Numbered from the stretch's first letter, positions 33,730-42,762 are shown. The stretch is DNA of 64,000 bases from Streptomyces cyaneochromogenes (GCF_003963535.1 NZ_CP034539.1:5952001-6016000), one strand, 5' to 3'. Notes: generated by a model not told the origin, from the sequence alone. Numbers and translations: made by a program.

Positions 33730-34584
33730 TCAGCCCTTGACCGCGGCCGCGATCGCGTCGGTGAAGGGCGTGGTCGGACGGCCGGCCAGGCGGGACAGGT
33801 CCCCGCTGTCGACGACCAGCTCGCCCTTCTCGATGGAGGCGTCCACACCGGCCAGGATCGCCGCGAGCGGCTCGGGCACCCCGGCGCCGGTCAGGATGGA
33901 GCCGAGGGCCTCGACGGTAACGGCGTTGTTGGCGATCTCCCTGCCGGTCTGCCGGCTCAGCTCGGCGGCGTACTCGGCGAAGCTCCAGGAGGTGTCGCCG
34001 CCCAGCTCGTAGGTCTTGTTCTCGTGACCCTCGCCGGTCAGTACGGCGACGGCGGCGGCCGCGTAGTCGGCGCGGGAGGCGGAGGAGACGCGGCCCTCGC
34101 CGGCGGCGTGGGTGACGGCGTCGTACTGCAGGACCGGGGCGAGGTTCTCGGTGTAGTTCTCGTGGTACCAGCTGTTGCGCAGCAGGGCGTACGGCAGGCC
34201 GGACTCCAGGAGCGCCTTCTCGGTGCCCCGGTGGTCGTCGGCGAGCGCGGCCGTCAGGCTGCCGGGGGCGCTGGTGTAGGCGAGCAGGGCCACGCCGGCG
34301 GCCTTGGCGGAGTTGATGACGATCTGGTGCTGGCCGACACGGCCCTTGTCGAACTCGTTGCCGGATATGAGCAGGACCTTGTCGCCTGCCGCGAACAGTC
34401 CGTCGAAGGTCTCGGGGGTGTTGTAGTCGGCGACGGCGATCTTCACGCCGCGCTCGGCGAAGTCGGCGGCCTTCTCGGGGGTGCGGACGACGGCGGTGAC
34501 CTGGTCGGCCGGAACCTTCTCCAGCAGCTGCTCCACGACGTGGCGGCCCAGGTGTCCGGTGGCTCCGGTGACGACGATGCTCAT
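33730..34584 (-). CDS. NmrA-type SDR oxidoreductase (QorB-like)
   Basis: 284-residue atypical short-chain dehydrogenase. The Rossmann GATGHLGRHVVEQLL is at the N terminus, with VVRTPEKA for NADPH preference and ALLRNSWYHENYTENL in the substrate region. Closest in type to the NAD(P)H:quinone oxidoreductase QorB/YtfG. The ATG has AAGGAG upstream. It is divergent from an HxlR regulator, the same pairing as ytfG-ytfH (qorB-qorR), which supports a quinone or electrophile detoxification role. Confidence 0.87.
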   Translation of the reverse strand: MSIVVTGATGHLGRHVVEQLLEKVPADQVTAVVRTPEKAADFAERGVKIAVADYNTPETFDGLFAAGDKVLLISGNEFDKGRVGQHQIVINSAKAAGVALLAYTSAPGSLTAALADDHRGTEKALLESGLPYALLRNSWYHENYTENLAPVLQYDAVTHAAGEGRVSSASRADYAAAAVAVLTGEGHENKTYELGGDTSWSFAEYAAELSRQTGREIANNAVTVEALGSILTGAGVPEPLAAILAGVDASIEKGELVVDSGDLSRLAGRPTTPFTDAIAAAVKG

Positions 34585-34645
34585 GATCAGAACTCCTTGT
34601 GGGATGCGTTGGCACTAACCCTAGGAGGTGCGCTAACTGAAAGAA

Positions 34646-34670
34646 AGTACCCACTTTGAAGTAAGGTACT
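34646..34670. promoter_or_regulatory. Imperfect palindrome between SDR and HxlR genes (candidate HxlR operator)
   Basis: AGTACC-CACTTTGAAGTAA-GGTACT: outer arms AGTACC/GGTACT and inner ACTT/AAGT, in a locally AT-rich stretch. It ends 3 nt before the HxlR start codon and could control both divergent genes. Confidence 0.6.
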
Positions 34671-34673
34671 GGC

Positions 34674-35081
34674 ATGGCCGTAAGTAACGTGGCAGACGCA
34701 ACGACGAGCAAGTACGACCACGGCGAGGCGATGTGCCCCTACCGCCTGGTCCTGGAACACCTCACCAGTCGCTGGGGCGTCCTCGTGCTGATCGAGCTCC
34801 GTGAACGCTCCTACCGGTTCAGCGAACTGCGCCGGGCGATCGGCCTGGTCAGCGAGAAGATGCTGACCCAGACCCTGCAGACCCTGGAGCGCGACGGCCT
34901 GGTCCACCGCGACGCGAAGCCGGTGATCCCGCCGAGGGTCGACTACTCCCTGACCGACCTGGGCCGCGAGGCGGCGGAACAGGTGCGCGGGCTGGCGCTG
35001 TGGACCGAGGAGCGGATGGCGGAGGTGCAGAAGGCGCGGGAGGTGTACGACGCGCGAAAGAGCGGCTCTGAGCAGGGGTGA
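34674..35081 (+). CDS. HxlR family transcriptional regulator (QorR/YtfH-like)
   Basis: 135-residue winged-helix regulator. The N-terminal cysteine in GEAMCPYRLVLEHLTSRW matches the redox- or quinone-sensing Cys of the HxlR/YodB/QorR group. The DNA-binding part is RFSELRRAIGLVSEKMLTQTLQTLERDGLV, followed by the wing SLTDLGREA. It likely represses itself and the divergent SDR gene until the cysteine is modified. The ATG at 34674 has only AAGG upstream. Confidence 0.87.
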   Translation: MAVSNVADATTSKYDHGEAMCPYRLVLEHLTSRWGVLVLIELRERSYRFSELRRAIGLVSEKMLTQTLQTLERDGLVHRDAKPVIPPRVDYSLTDLGREAAEQVRGLALWTEERMAEVQKAREVYDARKSGSEQG

Positions 35082-35309
35082 CGCCGGGTTCCGGGGCCTG
35101 TCCGAAGGTATGTCGACGGCGCCTGGGGGCACACATATGTCAGGGCGTTGGTCGACATGCGAGACACGTCCTTCCATGCGCCCCCTCTCCGCCTCCCGTG
35201 GTGCCATGAGTCGCCGGGCACGCTGGGTGCGGAGTGCAACGCCCACCGCGCACCCGCCCACGACCCGCCCTTCGGTGCGCGGCCACCGGATCCAGGGGGA
35301 CTACTTGAC

Positions 35310-35867
35310 ATGGCCACACAGATTCCGGCCGCGCGGGCCAGCAGGATCGGCTCTGCGATAGCGGCGGGACTCGGCCAGATGCGTGCCTTCTTCGCCCGTG
35401 GCACGCGCCGCCGGCGCCAGGAGGACATCCTGCTGGACCTGCTCCGGCAGCTCACGCTGATGACCGAGGAGATTCATCGGGCGAACCTGATTCAGCAGTA
35501 CCGGATCACCGTGGACCAGATGGATCGAACGATCGACGACCCTTCACTGGCCGACGCTTCGAGCACGCTGACCGGACTCTCCGAGGTGAAGCGCCGCCAG
35601 CTGCTCTTCGCGAACCGCGAGTACGGCGCGCTCCTGCTCGCCCATCGCGTAGGCGGGCTCGACTGGGACGAACTCCTCGGGCACCTGCGCATTCTCTGCC
35701 GCAACGCCATCTTCGCCGAGTACTGGGACCGTACGGCCGACCACCGCCGGAGCATCCCGAAAACGTCGGTCGAAGCACGGGTCGGCGCGGCCGTCGACGT
35801 CATGATGGAGGAACTGGTCGACGATCCGGACGAGTGGTGGATCGTGGGACCGTCCACCGCCGACTGA
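35310..35867 (+). CDS. DUF6082-type protein (copy 1)
   Basis: 185-residue helical protein of a streptomycete-specific family I take to be DUF6082. A basic, weakly hydrophobic N terminus of about 35 residues leads into the conserved core: LIQQYRITVDQMDRTIDDP, GLSEVKRRQLLFANREYGALL, LLGHLRILCRNAIFAEYW, EARVGAAVDVMMEEL and the end DPDEWWIVGPS. Function unknown. ATG with GGGGGA 9 nt upstream. Paralogous to the gene at 36357. No gene is seen in the preceding 35082-35309. Confidence 0.75.
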   Translation: MATQIPAARASRIGSAIAAGLGQMRAFFARGTRRRRQEDILLDLLRQLTLMTEEIHRANLIQQYRITVDQMDRTIDDPSLADASSTLTGLSEVKRRQLLFANREYGALLLAHRVGGLDWDELLGHLRILCRNAIFAEYWDRTADHRRSIPKTSVEARVGAAVDVMMEELVDDPDEWWIVGPSTAD

Positions 35868-35871
35868 CCGG

Positions 35872-35889
35872 GCCGCCCCGCGGGGCGGC
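35872..35889. terminator. Bidirectional terminator-like palindrome
   Basis: Perfect 18-bp palindrome GCCGCCCCGCGGGGCGGC between convergent genes ending at 35867 and 35899. Confidence 0.6.
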
Positions 35890-35898
35890 GCCCAGCCG

Positions 35899-36156
35899 TC
35901 AGGCGTTGGGAATGTCCCGCTTGGCGCGGATAAGGGTCTCGCGACTCACCACGACGATACGCTCGTAGTCGGCACACGCCGCGTCGGCAGGCAGGAGGGG
36001 CTCCAGCGTGGCTGTGGCCTCGGTGCCGATGACGGCAAAGCTGCCGTCGCTCAGCTCGAAGACATCCGGGCAGCTCTCCGAGGTATGGCTGCCCCTCATT
36101 TTGGGTGGATCCCCGATACGACGGACCACGGTGACAGCAGGGAATTCGAGGGGCAC
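35899..36156 (-). CDS. Small hypothetical protein (85 aa)
   Basis: Compact sequence with no membrane segment: MRGSHTSESCPDVFELSDGS, FAVIGTEATATLEPLLPADA, then YERIVVVSRETLIRAKRDIP. I have seen similar small actinobacterial proteins but know no function. The GTG start at 36156 has AGAGG 7 nt upstream. It sits on the opposite strand between the two DUF6082-type paralogues. Confidence 0.65.
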   Translation of the reverse strand: MPLEFPAVTVVRRIGDPPKMRGSHTSESCPDVFELSDGSFAVIGTEATATLEPLLPADAACADYERIVVVSRETLIRAKRDIPNA

Positions 36157-36356
36157 TCGGAGCCTCTTCTACAACCGGAGACAATAGGGAACGATCTTGT
36201 ACTGGCCGGCCCGCTAATACCAGACTCCCGCGCCGACGAATTGCCTCTATTTGAAGGGCGCCGAAGATCTTCCATTGACCACGCATCTGTGCGCCCCCTT
36301 TCCGCCTCCCGCGCTGACTTGCGCAGTTGGCACGCTGGGAGACGGGGTGGCTCGGC

Positions 36357-36851
36357 ATGGACGTACCGAATCACGAAGATCTGTTGCGGGACCTCGTGTA
36401 CGCGTTCACCCAGGTCGGCGAGGCCATGACCGCCGTGGCGGAGCAACTGCGGGGGGCCAACAAGATCCGGGTCCAAGCCCTCTTTGCCGGGCAGTTGGAC
36501 CGGGCGATCGACGATCCCGTGCTGGCTGCGGGTTTGAGCACCCTGAGTGATCTCTCCGAGGACAAGCGCCGTCAGATGCTTCTGGCCAACAAGCACTATG
36601 GATTGCTTCTGCTGTCCTACGAGGTCGGAGTGACCAACCGGAACGAACTGCTCGGGCACCTGAAAGTGCTCAGCAAGAGCGCCGTCTTCACGGAGTACTG
36701 GGCGCGGACGTCCGAGCACCGGGCGCTGCTGCCGTCGGAGTCGCTGGAGGCCAGGATCGGGCGGGCCGTCGACGCCATCATGGACGAGAGGCCAGACGAC
36801 CTGGAGGAGTGGTGGGTCGTCGGACCCGGGTCGGCGACGGCGCCCGATTGA
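36357..36851 (+). CDS. DUF6082-type protein (copy 2)
   Basis: 164 residues, same core as the 35310 gene: LFAGQLDRAIDDPVLAAG, LSEDKRRQMLLANKHYGLLL, LLGHLKVLSKSAVFTEYW, EARIGRAVDAIMDE and EEWWVVGPGS. It has no basic N-terminal stretch. The 60 nt upstream of both genes also share sequence (GCGCCCCCTYTCCGCCTCCCG), so the copies arose by segmental duplication with divergence of the N termini. I chose the ATG at 36357. Confidence 0.75.
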   Translation: MDVPNHEDLLRDLVYAFTQVGEAMTAVAEQLRGANKIRVQALFAGQLDRAIDDPVLAAGLSTLSDLSEDKRRQMLLANKHYGLLLLSYEVGVTNRNELLGHLKVLSKSAVFTEYWARTSEHRALLPSESLEARIGRAVDAIMDERPDDLEEWWVVGPGSATAPD

Positions 36852-36854
36852 CGA

Positions 36855-36884
36855 GGGCCCGGATGTCGCACCGCACCCGGGCCC
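36855..36884. terminator. Bidirectional terminator between DUF6082 copy 2 and korB
   Basis: Inverted repeat GGGCCCGG / CCGGGCCC with a 14-nt loop between convergent stops at 36851 and 36906. Confidence 0.7.
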
Positions 36885-36905
36885 CACAGCTTGGTCAGCC
36901 GCCCG

Positions 36906-37985
36906 TCAGCCGACGACCGTCCAGGTGTCCCCACCCGCCAGCAGCGCGGCCAGATCCCCCTTGCCGTTCTGCTCGATCGCCAGGTCCAGTTGGTCGGACA
37001 TCTGCGTGTCGTACACCGGCCGCTCCACGGACCGGAAGACGCCGATCGGCGTGTGGTGCAGGGTGTCGGGGTCGGCCAGGCGGGACAGGGCGAAGGCCGT
37101 GGTGGGGGAGTCCGAGTGGGCGTCGTGGATCAGGATCTGCGACTCGTTCTCCGGGGTCACCGTGACGACCTTCAGGTCACCCGTCTGTGCGTCCCGCACG
37201 ACACCGCGCGAGCCGTCCGCGCCGAAGCGGATCGGCTGCCCGTGTTCGAGGCGGATCACCGCCTCCTCCGCCTGCTGCCTGTCCTTGAGGACCTCGAAGG
37301 CGCCGTCGTTGAAGATGTTGCAGTTCTGGTAGATCTCGATCAGCGCCGTGCCCTTGTGGGCGGACGCCTCGCGCAGGACCTGGGTCAGGTGCTTGCGGTC
37401 GGAGTCCACCGTGCGCGCCACGAAGGACGCCTCCGCGCCGATCGCGAGGGACACCGGGTTGAAGGGCGCGTCCAGCGAGCCCATCGGCGTCGACTTGGTG
37501 ATCTTGCCGACCTCGGAGGTGGGCGAGTACTGGCCCTTCGTCAGACCGTAGATCCGGTTGTTGAACAGCAGGATCTTGAGGTTGACGTTGCGGCGCAGGG
37601 CATGGATCAGGTGGTTGCCGCCGATCGACAGCGCGTCGCCGTCGCCCGTGACCACCCACACCGACAGGTCCCGGCGCGACGTGGCCAGGCCCGTCGCGAT
37701 CGCGGGGGCGCGGCCGTGGATGGAATGCATACCGTACGTGTTCATGTAGTACGGGAAGCGGGACGAACAACCGATGCCGGAGACGAAGACGATGTTCTCC
37801 TTGGCCAGGCCCAGCTCCGGCATGAAGCCCTGGACCGCGGCCAGGATCGCGTAGTCACCGCAGCCGGGGCACCAGCGCACTTCCTGATCGGACTTGAAGT
37901 CCTTCATGGACTGGCGGGCCTCGGCCTTGGGGACGAGCGAGAGCGCCTCGATCGTGCCCGTGCCTTCCGCGGACGTCTCAGGCAT
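36906..37985 (-). CDS. korB: 2-oxoacid:ferredoxin oxidoreductase, beta subunit
   Basis: 359-residue thiamine-diphosphate and [4Fe-4S] subunit of 2-oxoglutarate:ferredoxin oxidoreductase. Cluster cysteines are in WCPGCGDYAI, GIGCSSR and YQNCNIFND. The ThDP/Mg motif is GDGDALSIGGNHLIHALRRN...LLFNN. It transfers electrons from oxidative decarboxylation to ferredoxin. The ATG at 37985 follows AAGGAGG by 7 nt and overlaps korA by 8 nt. Confidence 0.94.
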   Translation of the reverse strand: MPETSAEGTGTIEALSLVPKAEARQSMKDFKSDQEVRWCPGCGDYAILAAVQGFMPELGLAKENIVFVSGIGCSSRFPYYMNTYGMHSIHGRAPAIATGLATSRRDLSVWVVTGDGDALSIGGNHLIHALRRNVNLKILLFNNRIYGLTKGQYSPTSEVGKITKSTPMGSLDAPFNPVSLAIGAEASFVARTVDSDRKHLTQVLREASAHKGTALIEIYQNCNIFNDGAFEVLKDRQQAEEAVIRLEHGQPIRFGADGSRGVVRDAQTGDLKVVTVTPENESQILIHDAHSDSPTTAFALSRLADPDTLHHTPIGVFRSVERPVYDTQMSDQLDLAIEQNGKGDLAALLAGGDTWTVVG

Positions 37986-39906
37986 CGATGGCCTCCTTGA
38001 GAGCCTTGGCAAGCTGTTCCGCCTTGAACGGCATGCCGTTGACCTGGTTGTACGAGTGGGCGTCCACCAGGTACTTCGCCCGGACCAGGGTGGCGAGCTG
38101 GCCGAGGTTCATCTCGGGGATCACCACCTTCTCGTAGCTCCCGAGTACCACGCCCAGGTTGCGCGGGAACGGGTTCAGATGACGCAGATGCGCCTGCGCG
38201 ATCGACTCGCCGGCGTTGCGCAGCCGGCGGACGGCCGCGGTGATCGGGCCGTACGTCGACCCCCAGCCCAGCACCAGCGTCTTCGCCTCGTGCGGGTCGT
38301 CGACCTCGAGGTCGGGCACCTCGATACCGTCGATCTTGGCCTGCCGGGTGCGGACCATGAAGTCGTGGTTGGCCGGGGCGTACGAGATGTTGCCCGTGCC
38401 GTCCTCCTTCTCGATGCCGCCGATCCGGTGCTCCAGGCCCGGGGTGCCCGGGATCGCCCACGGCCGGGCGAGGGTCTGCGGGTCGCGCTTGTACGGCCAG
38501 AAGACCTCGGTGCCGTCCTCAAGGGTGTGGTTCGGCCCCTGCGCGAACTGCACGGTCAGATCCGGCAGCTGGTCCAGCTCCGGGATGCGCCAGGGCTCCG
38601 AGCCGTTGGCCAGGTAGCCGTCGGAGAGGAGCATCACCGGTGTGCGGTAGGTCAGCGCGATCCGCGCCGCCTCCAGGGCCGCGTCGAAGCAGTCGGCCGG
38701 GGTGCACGGGGCGATGATCGGCACCGGCGCCTCGCCGTTGCGGCCGAACATCGCCTGCAGCAGGTCCGCCTGCTCGGTCTTGGTCGGCAGACCGGTCGAG
38801 GGCCCGCCACGCTGGATGTCGATCACCAGCAGGGGCAGCTCCAGCGACACCGCGAGACCGATGGTCTCGGACTTCAGGGCCACGCCCGGACCCGAGGTCG
38901 TGGTCACCGCGAGCGAGCCGCCGAAGGCCGCGCCCAGCGCCGCGCCGATGCCGGCGATCTCGTCCTCGGCCTGGAAGGTCCGTACGCCGAAGTTCTTGTG
39001 CTTGCTGAGCTCGTGCAGGATGTCCGAGGCCGGAGTGATCGGGTACGAGCCCAGGAACAGCGGCAGGTCCGCCTGCTGGGACGCGGCGACCAGTCCGTAG
39101 GACAGGGCGAGGTTTCCGGAGATGTTCCGGTAGGTGCCGACCGGGAAGGCCGTGGTGGCCGGGGCGATCTCGTAGGAGACGGCGAAGTCCTCGGTCGTCT
39201 CGCCGAAGTTCCAGCCCGCGCGGAAGGCGGCGATGTTGGCGGCCGCGATGTCGGGCTTCTTGGCGAACTTCGACTTCAGGAATCTCTCGGTGCCCTCGGT
39301 GGGGCGGTGGTACATCCAGCTCAGCAGGCCCAGCGCGAACATGTTCTTGCTGCGCTCGGCCTCCTTGCGCGTGAGGTCGAACTCCTTCAGCGCCTCGACG
39401 GTCAACGTCGTCAGCGGCACCGGATGGAGGCTGTAGCCGTCGAGCGAACCGTCGTCCAGAGGGCTGCTGTCGTAGCCCACCTTCTGCATCGCCCGCTTGG
39501 TGAACTCGTCCGTGTTGACGATGATCTCCGCCCCGCGCGGCAGATCACCGATGTTGGCCTTCAGGGCCGCCGGGTTCATCGCGACCAGCACGTTCGGCGC
39601 GTCGCCCGGGGTCAGGATGTCGTGGTCGGCGAAGTGCAGCTGGAAGGAGGACACGCCCGGCAGCGTTCCGGCGGGGGCGCGAATCTCGGCAGGGAAGTTC
39701 GGCAGCGTCGACAGGTCGTTGCCGAACGACGCCGTTTCCGAGGTGAAGCGGTCGCCGGTGAGCTGCATACCGTCGCCCGAGTCCCCCGCGAAACGAATGA
39801 TCACCCGGTCCAGCCGGCGGACGTCCTTCGCCCCTGCCGGTTTGCGCTGCTCTCCCACGACGGCTTCGTCGGCCTGCTCCGCTGGGCTACTGACCTGGCT
39901 GGTCAC
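37978..39906 (-). CDS. korA: 2-oxoacid:ferredoxin oxidoreductase, fused gamma-alpha subunit
   Basis: 642 residues. The N-terminal gamma domain (RVIIRFAGDSGDGMQLTGDRF, to about 200) is fused to the alpha domain containing GSYPITPASDILHELSKH, FQAEDEIAGIGAALGAAFGG, TTTSGPGVALKSE and RGGPSTGLPTKTEQADL. The C-terminal domain II has GWGSTYGPITAAVRRL. With KorB it oxidises 2-oxoglutarate with ferredoxin as acceptor. The GTG at 39906 is set by AAGGAGG 9 nt upstream. Reduced ferredoxin from KorAB is a plausible donor to the nearby second complex I (inference). Confidence 0.94.
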   Translation of the reverse strand: MTSQVSSPAEQADEAVVGEQRKPAGAKDVRRLDRVIIRFAGDSGDGMQLTGDRFTSETASFGNDLSTLPNFPAEIRAPAGTLPGVSSFQLHFADHDILTPGDAPNVLVAMNPAALKANIGDLPRGAEIIVNTDEFTKRAMQKVGYDSSPLDDGSLDGYSLHPVPLTTLTVEALKEFDLTRKEAERSKNMFALGLLSWMYHRPTEGTERFLKSKFAKKPDIAAANIAAFRAGWNFGETTEDFAVSYEIAPATTAFPVGTYRNISGNLALSYGLVAASQQADLPLFLGSYPITPASDILHELSKHKNFGVRTFQAEDEIAGIGAALGAAFGGSLAVTTTSGPGVALKSETIGLAVSLELPLLVIDIQRGGPSTGLPTKTEQADLLQAMFGRNGEAPVPIIAPCTPADCFDAALEAARIALTYRTPVMLLSDGYLANGSEPWRIPELDQLPDLTVQFAQGPNHTLEDGTEVFWPYKRDPQTLARPWAIPGTPGLEHRIGGIEKEDGTGNISYAPANHDFMVRTRQAKIDGIEVPDLEVDDPHEAKTLVLGWGSTYGPITAAVRRLRNAGESIAQAHLRHLNPFPRNLGVVLGSYEKVVIPEMNLGQLATLVRAKYLVDAHSYNQVNGMPFKAEQLAKALKEAIDA

Positions 39907-40153
39907 TGAACTGGACCTCCTTCGAGGCGGCTGTGTGGGCATGGCCTTCCCGCAAGCCTTCCCAGGATCAACCCTACGTCCGCAAAGGTCGCCCTCCCTG
40001 GGGCATTCGCATGACGGACATGGATTTGAGACGGTTCGCCACCCTGACTTGTCATGGTTTACACGCCCCCCGGCGCTTCTTCTGAAGACGCTCGTTGTTC
40101 TCGCTTCGGTTGCCGTGTTCCTGTCCGCTCGGCGGGTTTCGAGCCTGCTCCAC

Positions 40154-40176
40154 GGGTGCCCTGCGAGCGGGCACCC
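40154..40176 (-). terminator. Terminator of the response regulator gene
   Basis: Stem GGGTGCCC / GGGCACCC with a 7-nt loop, 26 nt beyond the response-regulator stop on the minus strand. Confidence 0.65.
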
Positions 40177-40201
40177 ATTTGACTGACACGGCGTCGGACC
40201 G

Positions 40202-40873
40202 TCAGGAGTTCAGGTAGGTGAGCACCGCGAGAACGCGGCGGTGATCCCCGTCGCTCGGGGACAGCCCGAGCTTGAGAAAGATGTTGCTGACGTGCTTCTC
40301 GACGGCCCCGTCGCTCACCACCAGCTGCCGGGCGATCGCGGAGTTGGTCCGCCCCTCGGCCATCAGCCCCAGGACCTCCCGCTCCCGCGGGGTGAGCCCC
40401 GCGAGCACGTCCTGCTTGCGGCTGCGCCCCAGCAGCTGGGCGACGACCTCCGGGTCCAGGGCCGTACCCCCCTTGGCCACCCGCACGACCGCGTCCACGA
40501 ACTCACGAACCTCGGCGACCCGGTCCTTGAGCAGATAGCCCACGCCGCGGCTGGAACCCGCCAGCAGTTCCGTGGCGTACCGCTCCTCCACGTACTGCGA
40601 CAGCACGAGCACCCCGAGTCCCGGGTGCGCCTTGCGCAGCTGCACCGCCGCCCGCACCCCTTCGTCGGTATGCGTCGGCGGCATCCGCACATCCGCGACC
40701 ACCACGTCCGGCAGCTCTCCCTGCCCGTCCAGCTCCGTGATGGTCTTGATCAGCGCGTCGCCGTCTCCCACCCCCGCCACGACGTCGTGCCCACGGTCGG
40801 TCAACAGCCGGGTCAGCCCCTCCCTGAGCAGCACCGAGTCCTCGGCGATGACCACCCGCACCCTGTCCTCCAC
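40202..40873 (-). CDS. NarL/LuxR family two-component response regulator
   Basis: 223 residues. The receiver domain starts RVVIAEDSVLLREGL, with the phospho-acceptor Asp in VVVADVRMPP, Ser/Thr in LVLSQYV and Lys in YLLKDRV. The C-terminal LuxR helix-turn-helix has LTPREREVLGLMAEGRTNSAIA and VEKHVSNIFLKLGL. It is the only regulator beside two sensor kinases and likely takes phosphate from either or both. I chose the GTG at 40873; the ATG at 40900 is an alternative. A DnaA-box 9-mer lies at 40975-40983. Confidence 0.9.
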   Translation of the reverse strand: MEDRVRVVIAEDSVLLREGLTRLLTDRGHDVVAGVGDGDALIKTITELDGQGELPDVVVADVRMPPTHTDEGVRAAVQLRKAHPGLGVLVLSQYVEERYATELLAGSSRGVGYLLKDRVAEVREFVDAVVRVAKGGTALDPEVVAQLLGRSRKQDVLAGLTPREREVLGLMAEGRTNSAIARQLVVSDGAVEKHVSNIFLKLGLSPSDGDHRRVLAVLTYLNS

Positions 40874-41168
40874 GATCCTCGGCCCCCCGAGCCTTGGCAT
40901 TCGGCCGAGCGTCCCCCGGCCCTGTCGTCCCTCGCGACCTCAGTATCCCGCGATCGGCTCTTGCGCACCGGGCCTGTGGATAACCCGTCCGCCCCAGTTC
41001 GGATCGGGTGTGCGCGCAGGGGGCGTCTTGGGGGGCGCGTGACCGGGGAGTGAGAGGGCAGTGGGTTGCGGAGGGCGTGGCGATGGGCTGGATGTGGACG
41101 AGGTCCGCATCCAGGCCCTGGCTTTGCCGAGCTACACGCTCCCTGCGCTGAGCTACACGTTTCTTGCG

Positions 41169-41270
41169 TCGAGCCAACCGGTCCTCGCGCCGAATCAGCC
41201 GGCCCTTACCTCGAGCCAACCGATCCTCGCGCCGACCAGCCGGTCCCTGCCTCGAACCAACCGGCAGCCC
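41169..41270. repeat. Degenerate 41-42-bp direct repeats between regulator and kinase
   Basis: Units begin at 41169, 41211 and 41252 with TCGAGCCAACCGGTCCTCGC, TCGAGCCAACCGATCCTCGC and TCGAACCAACCGGC. A related GAGCTACACG pair lies at about 41130-41160. They fill the end of the 397-nt gap 40874-41270, in which I see no gene. Confidence 0.7.
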
Positions 41271-42635
41271 CTACACAGTCCGCCACGGAAGCTCCGCAGT
41301 GATCCGGGTAGGCCCCCCGACCGGCGAATCCACCACCAATATCCCGTCCACCGCGTCCAGCCGCTCCGCCAGTCCGGCGAGTCCCGAGCCCCCGGAGACA
41401 TCGGCGCCACCGACCCCGTTGTCCACGACCTGCAGCATCAGCCTGTTCTCCACCTGCCACACATCCACGGCCGCCCAGGTGGCCCGGGAGTGCTTGCTGA
41501 TGTTCTGGAGCAGTTCCGACACCGTGAAGTACGCGATCCCCTCGATCGCCGGAACCGGCCGCTCCGCCAGGTCGACCTCCACCTCCACCGGCACCGTGCA
41601 CCGCGAGGCCACCGCCGACAACGCGGCGTCCAGCCCCCGGTCCGTCAGCACCGCCGGATGGATCCCGCGGGCCAGGTCACGCAGTTCCTGCAGCGCCGTC
41701 TTGACCTCGCCGTGCGCCTCGTCGACCATCCGGGCCGCGGCCTGCGGGTCCTCCGTGAGCTTCTCCTTCGCGAGGCCCAGCTCCATGGCCAGGGCCACCA
41801 GACGGGCCTGCGCGCCGTCGTGCAGGTCGCGTTCGATGCGCCGCAGGTCGGCGGCGGCCGTATCGACCACGACACCGCGGTCGGACTCCAGCTCCACCAC
41901 GCGCGTGGCCAGCCGCGTCGGCCCGAGCAGGCCGTGCACCAGCACGCGGTCGACCGTCGTCAGCGCCCGGACGATCCACGGAGTCGCCAAGGTGAACAGC
42001 AGGCCCACCAGCGCGGTCACCGCGATCTCGAAGGGGTTGTCGAGGTAGATGCTGTGCGTCTCGTCGCCGTACAGCTGAAGGCCGTCCTGGCCCGCCCACA
42101 CCGGGAACACCCAGAACCACAGCGGATACGTCAGCAGCGCCCAGCCGTACGCCCAGACGTTCAGGGCGACGACGAAGGAGAACACCGCCCACGGGAAGTG
42201 CAGGACCGCGTACAGCAGGGTCCGCCATGACGTCCCGCTCTTCAGAACGGCGCCGATCCAAGCCATGAAGCCGTGCCGCCGCATCCGCAGCGGCTCCGGG
42301 TCGGCCACCTCCAGGTCCAGCAGCGCACGCGCGCGTGCCCGCTCCAGCGCACCGAAGGCACGGCAGCCCGCCAGGGCCGCCGCCAGCACCGGGATCCCCA
42401 GGAACGTCACCAGCAGGCCCGCGCCCAGCGACACCATCGTGACGGCGTACACGAACAGCACGATGCTGATCGGCAGGCTCAGCAGCACGTACCCGAACTC
42501 GCGCCAGCTGCGCGCCTCGAACGGCGCCCGCAGCCCGGCCGGCAGCCGGTGCCGTCGCTCGTCACCGTGCTCGGGGAGGCCGCGCTCGGGGAGACCGAGC
42601 CCGTGCCCGTAACCCTGTCCGTACTCCGTGGCCAT
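41271..42635 (-). CDS. Sensor histidine kinase 1 (HisKA_3 type)
   Basis: 454-residue membrane kinase. Its N-terminal sensor region has about five membrane helices with two cytoplasmic segments (YVLLSLPISIVLFVYAV, FWVFPVWAGQDG loop, FEIAVTALVGLLFTL), followed by DHp motif RDLHDGAQARLVALAMELG with the phospho-His. The HATPase domain has TVSELLQNISKHSRA (N box), VDNGVGGADVSGGSGLAGLAERLDAV (G boxes) and the end GGPTRITAELPWR. The extracellular loop includes about 30 residues (LQLYGDETHSIYLDNP) absent from kinase 2. It lies upstream of the response regulator. Confidence 0.92.
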   Translation of the reverse strand: MATEYGQGYGHGLGLPERGLPEHGDERRHRLPAGLRAPFEARSWREFGYVLLSLPISIVLFVYAVTMVSLGAGLLVTFLGIPVLAAALAGCRAFGALERARARALLDLEVADPEPLRMRRHGFMAWIGAVLKSGTSWRTLLYAVLHFPWAVFSFVVALNVWAYGWALLTYPLWFWVFPVWAGQDGLQLYGDETHSIYLDNPFEIAVTALVGLLFTLATPWIVRALTTVDRVLVHGLLGPTRLATRVVELESDRGVVVDTAAADLRRIERDLHDGAQARLVALAMELGLAKEKLTEDPQAAARMVDEAHGEVKTALQELRDLARGIHPAVLTDRGLDAALSAVASRCTVPVEVEVDLAERPVPAIEGIAYFTVSELLQNISKHSRATWAAVDVWQVENRLMLQVVDNGVGGADVSGGSGLAGLAERLDAVDGILVVDSPVGGPTRITAELPWRTV

Positions 42636-42762
42636 CGGCGTCGTCCGTTCTCCTCGTCCCGTCAGCCCCGCCGGGGCTGTGCCGTCGTACCTCCACCCTG
42701 CTGGACCGCGGGTCCGCGGAACATGGAGGCCGTCGGCGTCTTGAACGGGGGGTTTTCCCTAC

